Shown here: positions 32,394 to 43,988 of the stretch, piece by piece
Layout: every line of letters starts with the position of its first letter
Position numbering within the stretch: the stretch's first letter is position 1
Origin: Triangularia verruculosa
Lineage: Eukaryota > Ascomycota > Sordariomycetes > Sordariales > Podosporaceae
Assembly: GCA_033296885.1 (NCBI GenBank)
Contig: MU863935.1
Location: forward strand, 62,001-126,000
Reading direction: 5' to 3'
DNA length: 64,000 nt
Translations under genes and position numbers: made by a program
Notes under the pieces: generated by a model
What the model was told of the DNA's origin: nothing
Seen by the model: only the letters and a program-made list of their open reading frames with translations
The model's database searches: none

Positions 32394-35300
32394 AACGTTT
32401 GTATGCTATATGATGACGATGGATGAAGTGATAATGCAGAGGAGAATGGGATCTGTAATTTTTGGAAACCGTTAGTTTGTAGTCTTGTTTCATGCTTGCG
32501 TAGAGTTTGTTTTGGGGATGGAAGAGCAAGCGATTGGAGCAAGCACGGTGTTGTTGATATCAGTGTATGCTTTCTGTTGTCTTGAAAAGAACTGTAGTAC
32601 TTGCTGAAGAATAGACATCAAAGTCCAAGCCTGGTGGTTCCTCTGACTGTCTGTTTGCCATATATCGACTAGCTTATGAAGCGCAGACTGCGCTAGTCCA
32701 CCAAAGAACATCGTAGATGAGGAATTAGCCAGAAACCATCGAGCATCATGGCGTGGAAGCATCACCTTGTCAACACAGATCTTCTAGGTGAGCTTGACAC
32801 CGGTCCTCCCACATCTCTCTTTTTTTTCTTGGCCTGGATAAACATTTACACGCTTCCCCCACTTGTGTCACTCACCTCAGGGAACAGGTGGGATGCGGAG
32901 AAACCCTACTTGACGAGGAGGGCAATGCGGGACGGACGGACAAAAGGTGGTCGATCATCCCCCACAGCGTCACATTGGTTCGTTCTTGCTGTCCCGGGGC
33001 CGCCGCCGCAGTGGTACTTGCCATCTACGGGCGATGCTACCGTTCCTTTATGTAGTCTGTTTTGGTGTGCAGAAGCTGGAGCCGTAGTACCGGCGCTCGG
33101 CGGCCGCGATGATATCTCCACTGTTCCGCACAGCGAGCATGTATGTACCTCAGCAGCGGCAACAACGTCCCTTCATCAGATCATACCTGTGTTGGTTTGA
33201 TCTCAGGCTGATGTCTCGATGGCCATTTGATGGCAAATGGAAGGGCCATCTGGTGTCGGGAAGAAACCTTCTCAGCTGTATGTCGTTCGTCTCGATGCCA
33301 CCTTGAGCTAAAGATGGAATCACCAAGTGACCGCTAGTGGCACAGAAGCCGGGGTCGACATCGGAAATCCAGACAAAAGTCAATATCAAGGTGGCTGGAT
33401 AGAGGAAAGAGGTGCTGTCGGTCATCTTCCGCTTCTGCTTTTGGTAAGAGGGAGCTGGAGAAATCCTATACTCGTTGTCTTTGAGCGGTTGAGAGTGATG
33501 TGCCTACATATGAAGCGTCAGTCTAATGAGAGCCTAGATATTACCTACAACATGTCCTTTCCCGCCATCTACTCCAGTTACGAACACAACCCGGATTTTC
33601 TCGTGGTGGCTAGGTCAGAAGATAATTTGCAAAATTTCTATTCTTGTACTCGCTTGACGGTACAAGGGGAAATGGGGAGCAACAGAGTCACCTTGATATA
33701 AAACTGCAATTTACATGCTGTTTCGAAGTGACGGTTATGCAATGTGGAGTCGGCTTTTATACTGGGGTCCTTTGAGCAGGTTCATGAATACAAGCTCGTA
33801 TGTCTTGCATGGTGGACATCTTCGTCTTGGTAGACATAGGTCCTGGGCGGTCTAAAAACTGCTGGTGTAACGGTGAGCATGCATGGCACCTTGCAGGGCC
33901 GAATGCGACCTGCTCCTGGGGCGTGGGACAGGCCAGGGGCCGTGTCATTCGGTTGGTATCCTTTCAGGCTGTCCAGCCCTCCATTGCATGAGGCTGGTGG
34001 CCCATCCCGGGTTCCTGGCAGGCCGCCAAACAACGGGAATGTTGGGACACCTTTTTCTGGACCAACGCAGACCAGGTAGATTATAGGTAAATAGGTAGCA
34101 CAGAGCTATGCGGTCCTATGGTCTGTTGTAGTGTCAGCCCTTCATATTAGCTGTGTACCCTTTCGTTCGGGAGGACATTGTCCGCCTGCCGCAAAACTGG
34201 CAGCATGCCCATAAAGCCGGGTAAGTCAAGCGGGCACCGAGGCAAAGCCGAGTTGGACAAAACCGCAGCGAAGGACCAAATTTTACGGCACTACATCCTC
34301 TGGGGCTGTGGTGGTTCTCTCACCTAGACTGATTCCATTTTGCCACGGGCTCAGGCGGCTCTGCCTGGATAGCAAGCAAAATAAATAGCCGAGACGTGAG
34401 GTTCGGCAGCCCGCGACAGGTGTTTCTTCTTGGTTCGGGCTGGAACGATATGGAGAACGGGACCACGGAAATACCAGCGGTTGTTTGGACAGTACACCAA
34501 GAAGCCATTCGCCTTGCTGAACCAATCGTAAAAATTCGGAGCATCAGGCTCCTCATCCCGCGTGGCGGAACAAGGGAGTTTGGTACTCCAGGGGCAGCCC
34601 GACAACGCTAACGCTGCCCCATGGCACGGTTGAACGGTATTGGCGGGTGTACCACATCCCCCATAGTGCTTGGGCCGGATCACCACAGTTGGTGTGTTTT
34701 TGATCGATGGTTGGATGCTTCGAACGGTGCTTCACCGACGGTGACGGAGGGAGCAGCAACGATGGAGCGTCGATGTGCATGGCGAGAATGCTCCGTCCGA
34801 CATGCAAGTGTTGCAGTCAGCTGACCACCAACGCAACCTCGACGTCTCAAACCTGCTATCCCCGATAGCAGCGAGATGCAACCACCACGCCACGATCCAG
34901 GTCCGCGATGCTGCCTTCCGGTGGGTCCCTCAATTAAGCTTAATTAATGACCCCTGAACAAGCCACAAAAATAGCAATGGCGACAAGTGTCATGTTTGTT
35001 GGGTAGCACTGGCTTCTAGCCCAAGCTTCCAGTGGTGTGCCTTGCCGTGTTACAAGATCAGCGCCGCCAGCGGAATGGTAGATCTCAGCAGGTGCGGCCA
35101 TTGCCAGTATCCCGGGTCGCGATTCTTGGGTTTCGTCCAATGATTCGTGTTGTCTTGTTGATCAGGGCTGGGAACGGAATCGCCGGGTTTCGTTGGATGA
35201 TGGTCTACTGCAAACTACCTTGGGATTCAACATGCCCGCAAGACAGTCAAAGTCCACAGATCGCCGGAGACCAGTTTCTTGGGTGCGCATGTCGCAATGT

Positions 35301-36105
35301 GACACGGTCCTCACCGCATGTTAATCCGATATTGCTGGTGACAGCCTCGATTAGGCGTGCGCAGTGCCCAGCTCGTCGAAATCTGAAGAGTATATGCTAT
35401 AAAAAGAATCGTGGTTGCCGTACAATCCACAATGACATCTAAAGCAGATGGAAGCGTCAGCATATCGAGTAATGAGAATGCCTCGGATTGGGTCTCGGCG
35501 CGGCTCCGGTAGGGGTCATGTACCTTGATGAGACGAGCCATAAGAGCTCGACGTCCCGTCTTAATTTGTAGTTCATTTATCCTCACTTCATCCGCAAATT
35601 TAACTGCTGCTACCATGTTACTAGAGACGCACGAGAACCTCGGAAACGAAGCCCCATCCTGGCCTCGACCGCCATCGAAAGACAATGTTTACATCCGGAT
35701 GCAAACTACTCCAAGTTCCGAGCAGGAAGAAAAATATGGGGAACCATGAGGAGGCCAGGCTTTTGGAGGCGGATGTACTATCTGTGGACCAAATTAACAA
35801 CACCAAACCGAGGATGCCAAGCGGGTCTCGTTCGAACAAGGAGCGCCCTTTGCCATCCACGGCCGGAAATATGGCGTTTGGTTTTCTCGGATAATGTGAA
35901 GTCATCACGAAAACGGACGGCATTTGGGGCGTGAGAATCGAGTATAAATATCCAGTGCTTCCTCGACGATATCGACCTCTTTTCCTCATCAGCTCATCAG
36001 CCTTCAAGCCTTCAGCATCCTCCAGCCTTCAGATCTTCCGATCACCGCCCGCTTCATCTTCATCTCCGGTTTCCAACCAGCTTGTTCAGCAACCCAAACT
36101 TCAAA
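32394..36105. other. Gene-free stretch of 3.7 kb
   Basis: Open frames such as 32748-33200, 33327-33701 and 35032-35442 have no recognisable domain, no consistent splice extensions and random-looking composition. I saw no tRNA, 5S rRNA or intact transposon. It may hold regulatory DNA for the DUF4360 gene, a non-coding RNA, or decayed repeats. Confidence 0.45.
35943..35950 (+). promoter_or_regulatory. TATA box of the DUF4360 gene
   Basis: TATAAATA lies about 155 bp before the start codon and is followed by a long C/T-rich leader, the usual layout of a strongly expressed fungal gene. Supported by motif and position only. Confidence 0.55.
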
Positions 36106-36892
36106 ATGAAGGCCGTCGCTTTCCTCCTCCCCGCTCTGGCTGCTGCCAGCCCCGTTGCCCAGGTCGTCGGAAACGATGGCTGGGCCAACGCCCCCGACCC
36201 GGCAAAGATCCAGATCGAGAAGGCTGGCTTCTCTGGCAACGGCTGCCCCCAGGGCTCCGTCTCCACCTCCATCTCCCCCGATAAGACTGTGAGCCATGAT
36301 GACACCGGATACCAGTCGAACGATCAGACAGCAGATACTAACCCACCAACAGGTTGTCACCTTCGGTTTCGACCGCTTCCAGACCTACATCGGCCCCGGC
36401 TATGACCCCACTGCTAAGACCAAGAACTGCCAGCTTCATCTCACCCTGAAGGTAGTGCTCTCAACTCCCACCCACAGATCCCGGCAAAAGAAACACCAAG
36501 ACTGACTTGACTTCCTCCCGCAGTACCCCAGCGGCTTCCAGTTCGCCGTTGTCGAATCGACCTACCACGGCTACGCCCAGCTCGAGAAGGGCGTCACCGG
36601 CACCTTCTACAGCACCTACTACTTCAGCCAGGATGCCAGTGCCACCACCACGACTCAGACCTCCATCGCCGGTGGCGGCATCTGGGAGACTGGCCAGGTC
36701 TACACCAAGGCCGACCGCATCCCAACCGCCAGCTACATCTACTCGCCCTGCGGCGCCAACGGCATTCTCAACGTCAACAACCGCATTGCCCTCACCAGCA
36801 GCAACCGCACTGCCATCGGCGAGATCACCAACGACGATGCCACCGTTGCCTTCACCCAGCAGGTCAACATCGCCTGGCGCACTTGCAAATAG
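36106..36892 (+). CDS. Secreted DUF4360 protein
   Basis: Three exons give 216 residues. Intron 1 (36289-36352, GTGAGC, CTAAC, ACAG) and intron 2 (36452-36523, GTAGTG, CTGAC, CGCAG) are both in phase 0. A signal peptide (MKAVAFLLPALAAASP) is followed by the DUF4360 domain: GCPQGSVSTSISPDKT, VVTFGFDRFQTYIGPG, KNCQLHLTLKYPSGFQFAV, YYFSQDASATTTTQ and a C-terminal AWRTCK. Four cysteines are placed as in the family, probably as disulfides. The family is secreted and common in plant-associated and saprotrophic fungi; its activity is not established. The strong codon bias towards C-ending codons and the TATA box suggest high expression. Confidence 0.9.
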
Positions 36893-39400
36893 ATGGCTTC
36901 CCCATCTGCAGCTGCATTGGGCCCAGGGGTTTAGGCTGGCTTGTTCTTCTTCTTTTTTCTTCCTCCGAACACGGAAAACGGGTATGCGAGGATGGCGGAT
37001 ACGGAAACCAAGAGGGATGCGAGCATTGGGACCTTGGAAGACGGGAGCATGTGGGGGCGCCCTGGTTGAGCGCCTGTCACAGATCCCCTGACCGTGGAAC
37101 CTGCCTCGGGTTCAGCTTTTCTCGATTTCTTTTCTCTTGACTCTTTCTTGTGCGATGTTTCTCTTTTCCTCTCTTCTTTAGCATGAGTCAATCAAGCCTT
37201 TTCAAAAATAACTTCAACTGTCCCATTGTGCCTCTTGTAGTTGGCTTGAAGAGACTGAACAATGTTGCAGAGAGTGTGGCAAGTGACAGAGTGTCGGGTC
37301 CAACCGGTGCATTTTTCCAAGCCGTATCCAAAAATATCACCATTACCCCCCAGGGGGGAACGGGCCAGATCGGCGGGACCTCTGCAACGATGGGCTTTGC
37401 TGCAGGTATCAATCAGGTTGTCTCTGTCTGTTGTAAGTCTCTGTCTCCTTCTTGTTGAGTCGTCTGATCCCATCATTATGCTGTTCCTTGAAGCAAGCCG
37501 ACCGGCGTACCCAGGTTTGGTGATCTCGCTGTGGTCGTTGTATTCTGCCGGTACGGCAAATGTCTCCGATCGGGACCAAGTCGGGGATGCTAAAAATAGC
37601 AGTGACCAAACGAACAGTATTGTATAGTAACCAAGGACTTGGATGTTATGTACCAGTCAGGATATGTAGGAGGAAGGGACGAGGCGGGCATTATCCGGTA
37701 TATTGCTGACTCTTGTTCATCACAGGTCGTCGCATCCGGTGCCGCAAAAAGGCTCGTCTCGCCCAGGCGACCGGTCGAAGACTCCGTCAACAGCCCTCGG
37801 GAAAAGCACCATGCGTCCACCTACAGTCCCTACACTGTCGATATGGCGTGCATGCATATGACGGTCATGGCAGTCGGGGGACGGACCACGTTGAAAGGGC
37901 CGGTGGTTGGTGACAAGACGTATGCCTCGCTCCTGTATCGGGGCAATTTGCCAACTTCAGATATTCCTCGATTCCGCAGGCGCAGCTGCGTCGCTGGAGC
38001 ATCCCGGAAAGGTCGACCCTCGTGAGCGAGCAGATGGGAGAAAGGCGAAACTATCTTGGACTGGCGGTACACCATTGGCTACCAGTGGCATCGCGAGTCC
38101 GAACGATCCGGCTGGACACCAGGCTCGGGTAAAGTCAAGTCTCAGGCATCGGGCGATGGCGGTGGTCGACACATGGTATGGCACACATTCGGCAGCGCGC
38201 TGTCGGTAAAAATAGGGTACGCTACCTTGGCCATTTTGACGCGATCCAACAGGTCGAAGACGCGTCGTTGGTGGGGAATCGACAGGCGAGAGGACCTGAG
38301 ATATGGGATTGAAGATGAAGACAAAGACAAAAGGGGGACAAGAGAAGAAGTTCGTTCTGCGGAGACGGGCTCTGGACAAGATCACGTCTTCGTTGGTCTT
38401 GGAAGAGAGCTCATGGCCGATTTCCAAACGGGGAAGGTGGTGCGCGTCATCAAGCTTCACGTGTGGCCCAAGCGCTGTCCAAGATTCAACATTGTTCCAG
38501 TTCTGATCATTTCTCATCACGAATTGTCTCGAGAAACAAAGGAGGTGCCTTCAAGACGTCTCTGTTTAAACGTCGTGCCTTGGTGTGTCTTGTGTCATAA
38601 TCATTATTATCGATAAATGGGGAAATCTGGAAATGGCCCCAAGAAAAGGGTTAGGGTTGCTGGTTGCGCGGAACCCCACTGCGCCCTCTCTGCCCAACAA
38701 TCAACACAATCGATCAAGACGACTCCTGGAGACACCAGGGGTTTCCATATCTTTCTTATGGCCGGCGACACTACATCACCTGCCAACCATCGCGATGACC
38801 AGAGCTCAGACCAGACAACAGCACGCTGCCGAAAGTGCGTCATGCAAACCCCAGGACACCCACGGCGCCCCGTAAGGCGTTGGCGCCAACAATTGACCTG
38901 ATCGACTTCATTTTGGCCAATCAGACCAAGATCTTTCTGGCTCATGTCTCTGACCGACAGCAAGCTGAAGGAATTCGATACTTGACATGGGGACTGGGAA
39001 TGCCATCTTTCCAATCTTGTTTTCTCTTTTCACACTGTCAATCATGCTGGCGCTGCTTGGGCCTAGTGGCTGCGATGATGCAACGCAACCAGCCCGCTCA
39101 TCAAACCCCAATATGGGAACCCGAGAGTGGCCAAGACACACCACGACAGGGCAACAATGTGAGATGTGACCAACCTGATTCGACGACACCCATCCAGAGG
39201 GCGGTCAAGGTGCAGTTCATAAAACCGATTTCGCTTGGACAAAATGACAACCTCTGGCTGATACATATCTCGTTGGGAAACGCCTGTCTCTCAGCATTGT
39301 TCCCAGGTTGGGTGCTTGGGAAACGTCAACATAGCCTGCTTCATCCTCAGCAAGGCTGATGGCGTCTCGACCACTCACGGGGACAAACGTCTAGTGTCAC

Positions 39401-39450
39401 TCACTAGTGAGGCTTGCTGCTTGTTGCTTTTGCCTGTCATTCACTAGTGA
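39401..39450. repeat. Two identical palindromes 40 bp apart
   Basis: TCACTAGTGA, a perfect palindrome, occurs at 39401-39410 and again at 39441-39450. The start-to-start distance is exactly 40 bp, close to four helical turns. It could be a paired site for a dimeric regulator. The nearest gene start is almost 2 kb away. Confidence 0.5.
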
Positions 39451-41220
39451 TGTGGGGGGTGGCATCTCTGGCGCTCGAGCTCCCACAAGGCATTGGGCGG
39501 CACCATCCAGCCCTGATACCTTCTCCCCAGCCTGTCGTTCCTGTCAATCGCGTAGTGTATCGCTCCAGACCTAGCGGGGGACCCAAGCATACCAAATGTC
39601 ACCCCCAAGCTTTCTCGGAGACAATTGCCTGTCTCGGCTGGTAAAACTCTGGTTCGGGCAAGCCTCTTCACGATCTTGGTTGACCATTCAACATGTGTGA
39701 CTTTATCCAACGGAGGCACTCCTGCAGCCACTTCCGCTTCATTGCCTCAAGGTGGTGCCACGACTATACATCAACCCACATCCGATGCGATCCCAACATC
39801 TTATACTATGAGAGGTAGGTGCCCGAACACTTCCGACCTCTTTCCAAGCCTTGGTATCCTATAGTCTGACCACCATCTCGCCACAGCGTGGACGCCTTGT
39901 GTGGGGACTGCAAGCTCAAGGAGGCGCCGCCTTGCGAATGGGAAAGCATGATTAAACGAAAACAGAATGGCGGAATTTTAACCCGCTGATGCTGTTCAAC
40001 GCGCAGTCGTCTTTTGGTTGGGGATGTTTAGATTTGATATTCGTCTTACTCTTTCTTTTCAGCAACAAGAGCGTCAGGTGCAGATGGCGGGATTGCGGGA
40101 TTGGCAGGAGTCATGAATCGGAACTAGAATAGAAATTGAGGCTGGAAAAAATGCGATAGATCTCTCTTTCTGGAAGACGGGCTGCTAGGCTTGTCACGGT
40201 CTGTATGATAGATGGCGTGGAACTGGGATCGATCAATTTTGACTTTCTTGCGGGTTTCTTTGGTGTTCGTCTTTTCTGCAAATCGGTGGGACTTTGCAAG
40301 CGAAGACAAAAGGAGAACAACGCAGAAGAAACAACAATACTGTTTTGGTTTTTGTACCAGTAATTGCGGATTGTTTGCTCCGACAGGTTGAACTCTCTAA
40401 TCTGGGGTGCAGACACGACAGTTTTGCAATACAAGCGTCATTACACTGTGTCACGGCTGTCTGCGCCATCGGTCTCGATCTGACGATCCGGCATCTAGCA
40501 TATAATCACAGATCGTGTGGTCAGTCAGCCGACGGCACCGTTCGGAATACGGCAGCCGAAGTAAACGGTGAAGTGAGTCGTTTTCGGGTACGACCCTTCC
40601 AATCTTCAGCCCGAGCCGGCGTCGAGCGTACCGATGGAGATGCTGCATGATCGGATCGCGACCTCAACTGTAACCCGTCCTCGTGCCGAAGAGCCATCGC
40701 CCCGTCCCGAAATACTACCCCGAAAATCCCCTCACTTCGGCTGGATTCGGTTCACAGGCAAACACGTTAAGTCACAATGCCTGTGTTCCTCAGTGTCAGG
40801 TAGCGACCACCTGTGGACAATACTTTGGGTAGATGCCCAACTTATACTTTACACTGTATAGCAACGCTAATGATGCACATCTCGCCGCAAATAGGATGTC
40901 GGATGTTGACCGCTTTCAAAGACCCGACTTCTATTCCGTTTCGTCCCGTCATGATCGACGCGAACATTGGATGAGAGTGATCAGCTGGACGTTTCGTCTA
41001 GCACCTAACTGCCGGCCGAGAAATGAGCTCGCCCAAGACATGTTGGAACTTCCAGAAGACAATCGAGAGTCGCAACCCACTGACAGGTGCGTTCTGGCGT
41101 TCTGCAACAGCCTCGATCTGGCCATCTGGCACATGCTTTTGCGGAGTAGGCGGGAGCCGGATACACTCGATCTGAAGCCGAGCCTTGGGCATCTAACCTC
41201 CTAGGGCTAGAGATACAGTT

Positions 41221-41231
41221 TATATATAAAG
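41221..41231 (+). promoter_or_regulatory. TATA box of the GATA-factor gene
   Basis: TATATATAAAG lies about 125 bp before the start codon of the GATA-type factor, the usual distance for a fungal TATA element. Supported by motif and position only. Confidence 0.5.
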
Positions 41232-41353
41232 GGCTTGATGGAAGTCGGGTGTAACCCGGCTTTTGTGTTTCGTGACACAAGATACTGCTATCTACCTAGT
41301 TAACTCTGCGCCTGTCAGGGTACATAGCATGGCTTGAGGACCACAAATAGAAA

Positions 41354-42394
41354 ATGTCACGTTCTTCCTCGACCTTTCATCATCAGGGATCATGGCTCCC
41401 CCCCTTTTCTGAGCTCACTGAGAGCATCGCCAACTCCGCCGCTGACGTTGCCCCTCCAACACGGCAAACCACCCCTCCCGGCGGTCGGATTGCGTTTCGG
41501 TCACCACAGTCTCACGATGACTTCGAGTCTCCCCACTGCTACTCTTCCACCTTCACCGCCAGCCCCTGGTCACCCCTGAAGGTAGACCCACTCAGCGCCA
41601 ACCGCGACCCCTTCCACCATATTAACTCGCCACGAACGCCATCATCAGCCTCCATAGCGCCAACAACCGACTACGGCGCCGTTCATGTGCAGTCAAGCGA
41701 CCCTGAGAGCGGAGAGGGTACGGTTCAGATTCCCGCCAAGCTGAACTATACCGAGGCCCTCGAAGCAGTATGTTTCTTCTCTTCTCATCAATCTTAGGTA
41801 CACCATGGCTCAACAACTCATTTGCCGCCATCACAGATCGCCAACTCAGCCTTTGCACTGTATGACTTTGCGAGACGATGCACAGCCGACTGCCACACCG
41901 GGAACGACGAGTCGACGCTGCTTGTCAAACTCCCCTCCAAGCGGGTGGTCAATATCATGGCCAACAATAGTGACGTGATCAAGAAGCGGATGGATGATAT
42001 CAAATCGGCTAGAAAGTGGTTTGAGGAAAGTACTTCGGGGCCACACTCCAAGAAGTCGCATCGCGGTTCGTCAGCGGATACGGTAAAAAAGCCTGGAAGG
42101 GGGAGGAGGAGAATAAGAGAGATTGGAGTTGATGCTTATGGAAAGGTGAGGGTCATCTCATTCTGTTTTCTGACGGTCTTGGGGGATTGATTACAGGACA
42201 ACGTGACAAAACTTGAGAGGCTGACACCAGAACAGAAGACAATACCGGCACGGAATGCAGCCGGAAAGTGCTACAACTGTGACTGCACCGAGAGCACCGA
42301 GTGGAGGAAGGGACCAGAAGGCGCAAGGACGCTGTGCAATAGGTGCGGTCTGCAATACTCGAAAAGAAACATGCCGGTGAAGCAACGGTCATGA
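41354..42394 (+). CDS. GATA-type zinc-finger transcription factor, NsdD/SUB-1-like
   Basis: Three exons give 306 residues; introns at 41768-41836 (GTATGT, CACAG) and 42146-42196 (GTGAGG, CTGAC, TACAG) are both phase 0. The N terminus is Ser/Pro-rich. A conserved helical region (ALEAIANSAFALYDFARRC) is followed by VKLPSKRVVNIMANNSDVIK, then a basic KKPGRGRRRIREIG. The C-terminal finger is C-x2-C-x18-C-x2-C (CYNCDCTESTEWRKGPEGAR, then TLCNRCGLQYSK), the class IVb spacing of NsdD of Aspergillus and SUB-1 of Neurospora, which control sexual development and light responses. It is shorter than NsdD, and its finger has LCNRCGLQYSK where GATA factors usually have LCNACGL, so it is a paralogue rather than a clear orthologue. 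Nuclear regulator; targets unknown. Confidence 0.87.
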
Positions 42395-43342
42395 CATTCG
42401 CTTACGCAGCTTGAACGTAAATACCTTAGGTTTCACACCTAGTCGCTTCTTCAACTATTCAGGTTGTAGAAAGCACGAGTTGTTTCTGCGTTTCATTTGT
42501 TGGTCAGGGGTTCAATTCAGGGGCTCAGGGGCTTTACACGTGTGCCGTCGCACGGGCGACCGTTTGCCACATTTTCGGCTTTGCTTTGTCTCCATCTCAC
42601 AGATCCTGAAAATCAGGCACCTAGTTTCTTCAATGTGAACAAGAACTAAATTCCATGGCATGGTGTGTCTCAGACTCCCTTGGTCGCAAAGTTCATGATG
42701 TTCGTTCCAACGCTTCGGTTCCTCCACCAACTTTGTACCTAATGATGTCACGAAATTCCACAGCATCAAGCGAGTTTTGGCTATCTCTGCCACTAGGAGT
42801 GCGGTGAGTTTCTCATCGAGATAAGAAGGCCCGAGAACTGGAATGGTGGTTGTTTTCGAATCTGAGTTGACCTCACGATCGTCAGACACGACATTGTTCA
42901 TGTTTTGTCCCGGGAGGTTGGTTCGGGATCGATCAATTCCGACCTGCAGAAAACCTGAACCGTAGAGGTTCATTTTGTTTCCAATCAGCAAGATGATTAA
43001 CCGAACTGGTATTCTGCCAAATCCCATCGAGAAAGGATCTGGCGGCAAAGGAATGTTACCGCCTCACTGGCTAATGCTCCCAGTAGGTATTTTGGCTCCT
43101 CTCATGCCAGGATGTTCAGGCATGCGACCGACCGAAAAGCATCGGCCCATCATGGTGATATGAAGATTAGGAGAAAACAAAAGTTCAGAGATGTTTGGTA
43201 GTTAAATACCGTTTCCCTGCTGTTTCCCTACCAATATCCTCTTCTCCAGACAGGCAGGCACACATCAGCAGATTCAAACCTCAACCACAAAAGCCTTTCA
43301 CTGGAACAGCCTCCAAGCTCAACCACAACAAAGTCAGCAAAT
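42395..43342. other. Intergenic stretch
   Basis: 3' side of the GATA-factor gene and promoter side of the secreted acidic protein. A 178-codon minus-strand open frame (42512-43048) has no recognisable domain and was not accepted. The 17-mer TCAGGGGCTCAGGGGCT at 42517-42533 recurs inverted at 48456-48472. Confidence 0.4.
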
Positions 43343-43988
43343 ATGAAGGTCAGTATTCCTTACCTGTTTCAAAAATCACTGTCTTTTCTGACACACCCCT
43401 AAATAGCTCACCACCCTCGCCACCGTCTCCTCCCTCACCACCCTCGGCCTCGCCAACCCCGTCCTCCACTGGCGCCGCCAAGTCAACAGCACCACCCTCA
43501 GCAACGGCACCGCAACAGAAATCATCACCCCTCTCACCACGGGCATCATCACCACCGGGGAAACCCCCACCGAAGTCGCCGACGAGACCACCGTCCTGCC
43601 AGAGACGGGGGCCGATTCCATCACCGACCTCGTCGTCAAGCTGCTCGACTTGGAGGCCCTGCTGCAGCTGTCGTTGGGCCAGACTCTGGCGCTCAGTCTC
43701 GGGGCTTATGTCGGGCGCTTCAACGCCATGGTGAGCGCCGGCATGGGGACGATGGGCGAGAATGCGGCTGTTGAGGGCGAAGAGGAGCCTGTTGTTGAGA
43801 TCGATGGCGGTGTTGTCGCTGAGCCTATTGCCGAGACTGAAAATGAGGCTGCGGCGCCTGTGTTTGAAGTGCCGGTAGGAGATGTTGCCGATGCTGAGCC
43901 TGAGGTTGTGGTTGAGGAGGCTGAGCCCGTGGTCGAGAGTGACGAGGGCGTCCAGGTTGAGCCTGAGGCCATGATGGTGGCCGCCTAA
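43343..43988 (+). CDS. Secreted protein with acidic, valine-rich tail
   Basis: I do not recognise a family. The model has a first coding exon of only six bases (ATG AAG), an intron at 43349-43406 (GTCAGT donor, CTGAC branch point, AATAG acceptor), and a 582-bp second exon, giving 195 residues. The junction creates a good signal peptide (MKLTTLATVSSLTTLGLANP) followed by a Thr-rich segment with NxT/NxS glycosylation sites. A hydrophobic helix follows (LLDLEALLQLSLGQTLALSL), then a tail of about 80 residues dominated by Glu, Val, Ala and Pro. The in-frame second exon and the newly formed signal peptide support the splice, but the tiny first exon makes the start the weak point. Likely extracellular or cell-wall; role unknown. 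Confidence 0.65.

Larger units (their letters stand above)
36893..41353. other. Gene-free stretch of 4.5 kb
   Basis: No open frame here (for example 37639-38025, 38056-38616, 38835-39359) has a domain or credible splice structure. The stretch contains a pair of identical 10-bp palindromes (39401-39450) and a short telomere-like GGGTTAGGGTT string at 38648-38658. No tRNA or 5S rRNA was seen. Confidence 0.45.

Noticed and set aside
38648..38658. GGGTTAGGGTT as an interstitial telomere
   Set aside because: Less than two repeat units; expected by chance in a window this size.
38835..39359. 174-codon plus-strand open frame in the gene-free stretch, with neighbours at 38056-38616 and 37639-38025
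   Set aside because: No domain, biased codons or splice structure, and overlapping frames on both strands look equally good.
42512..43048. 178-codon minus-strand open frame
   Set aside because: No domain, signal or splice continuation; length is within what random sequence of this composition yields in 64 kb.
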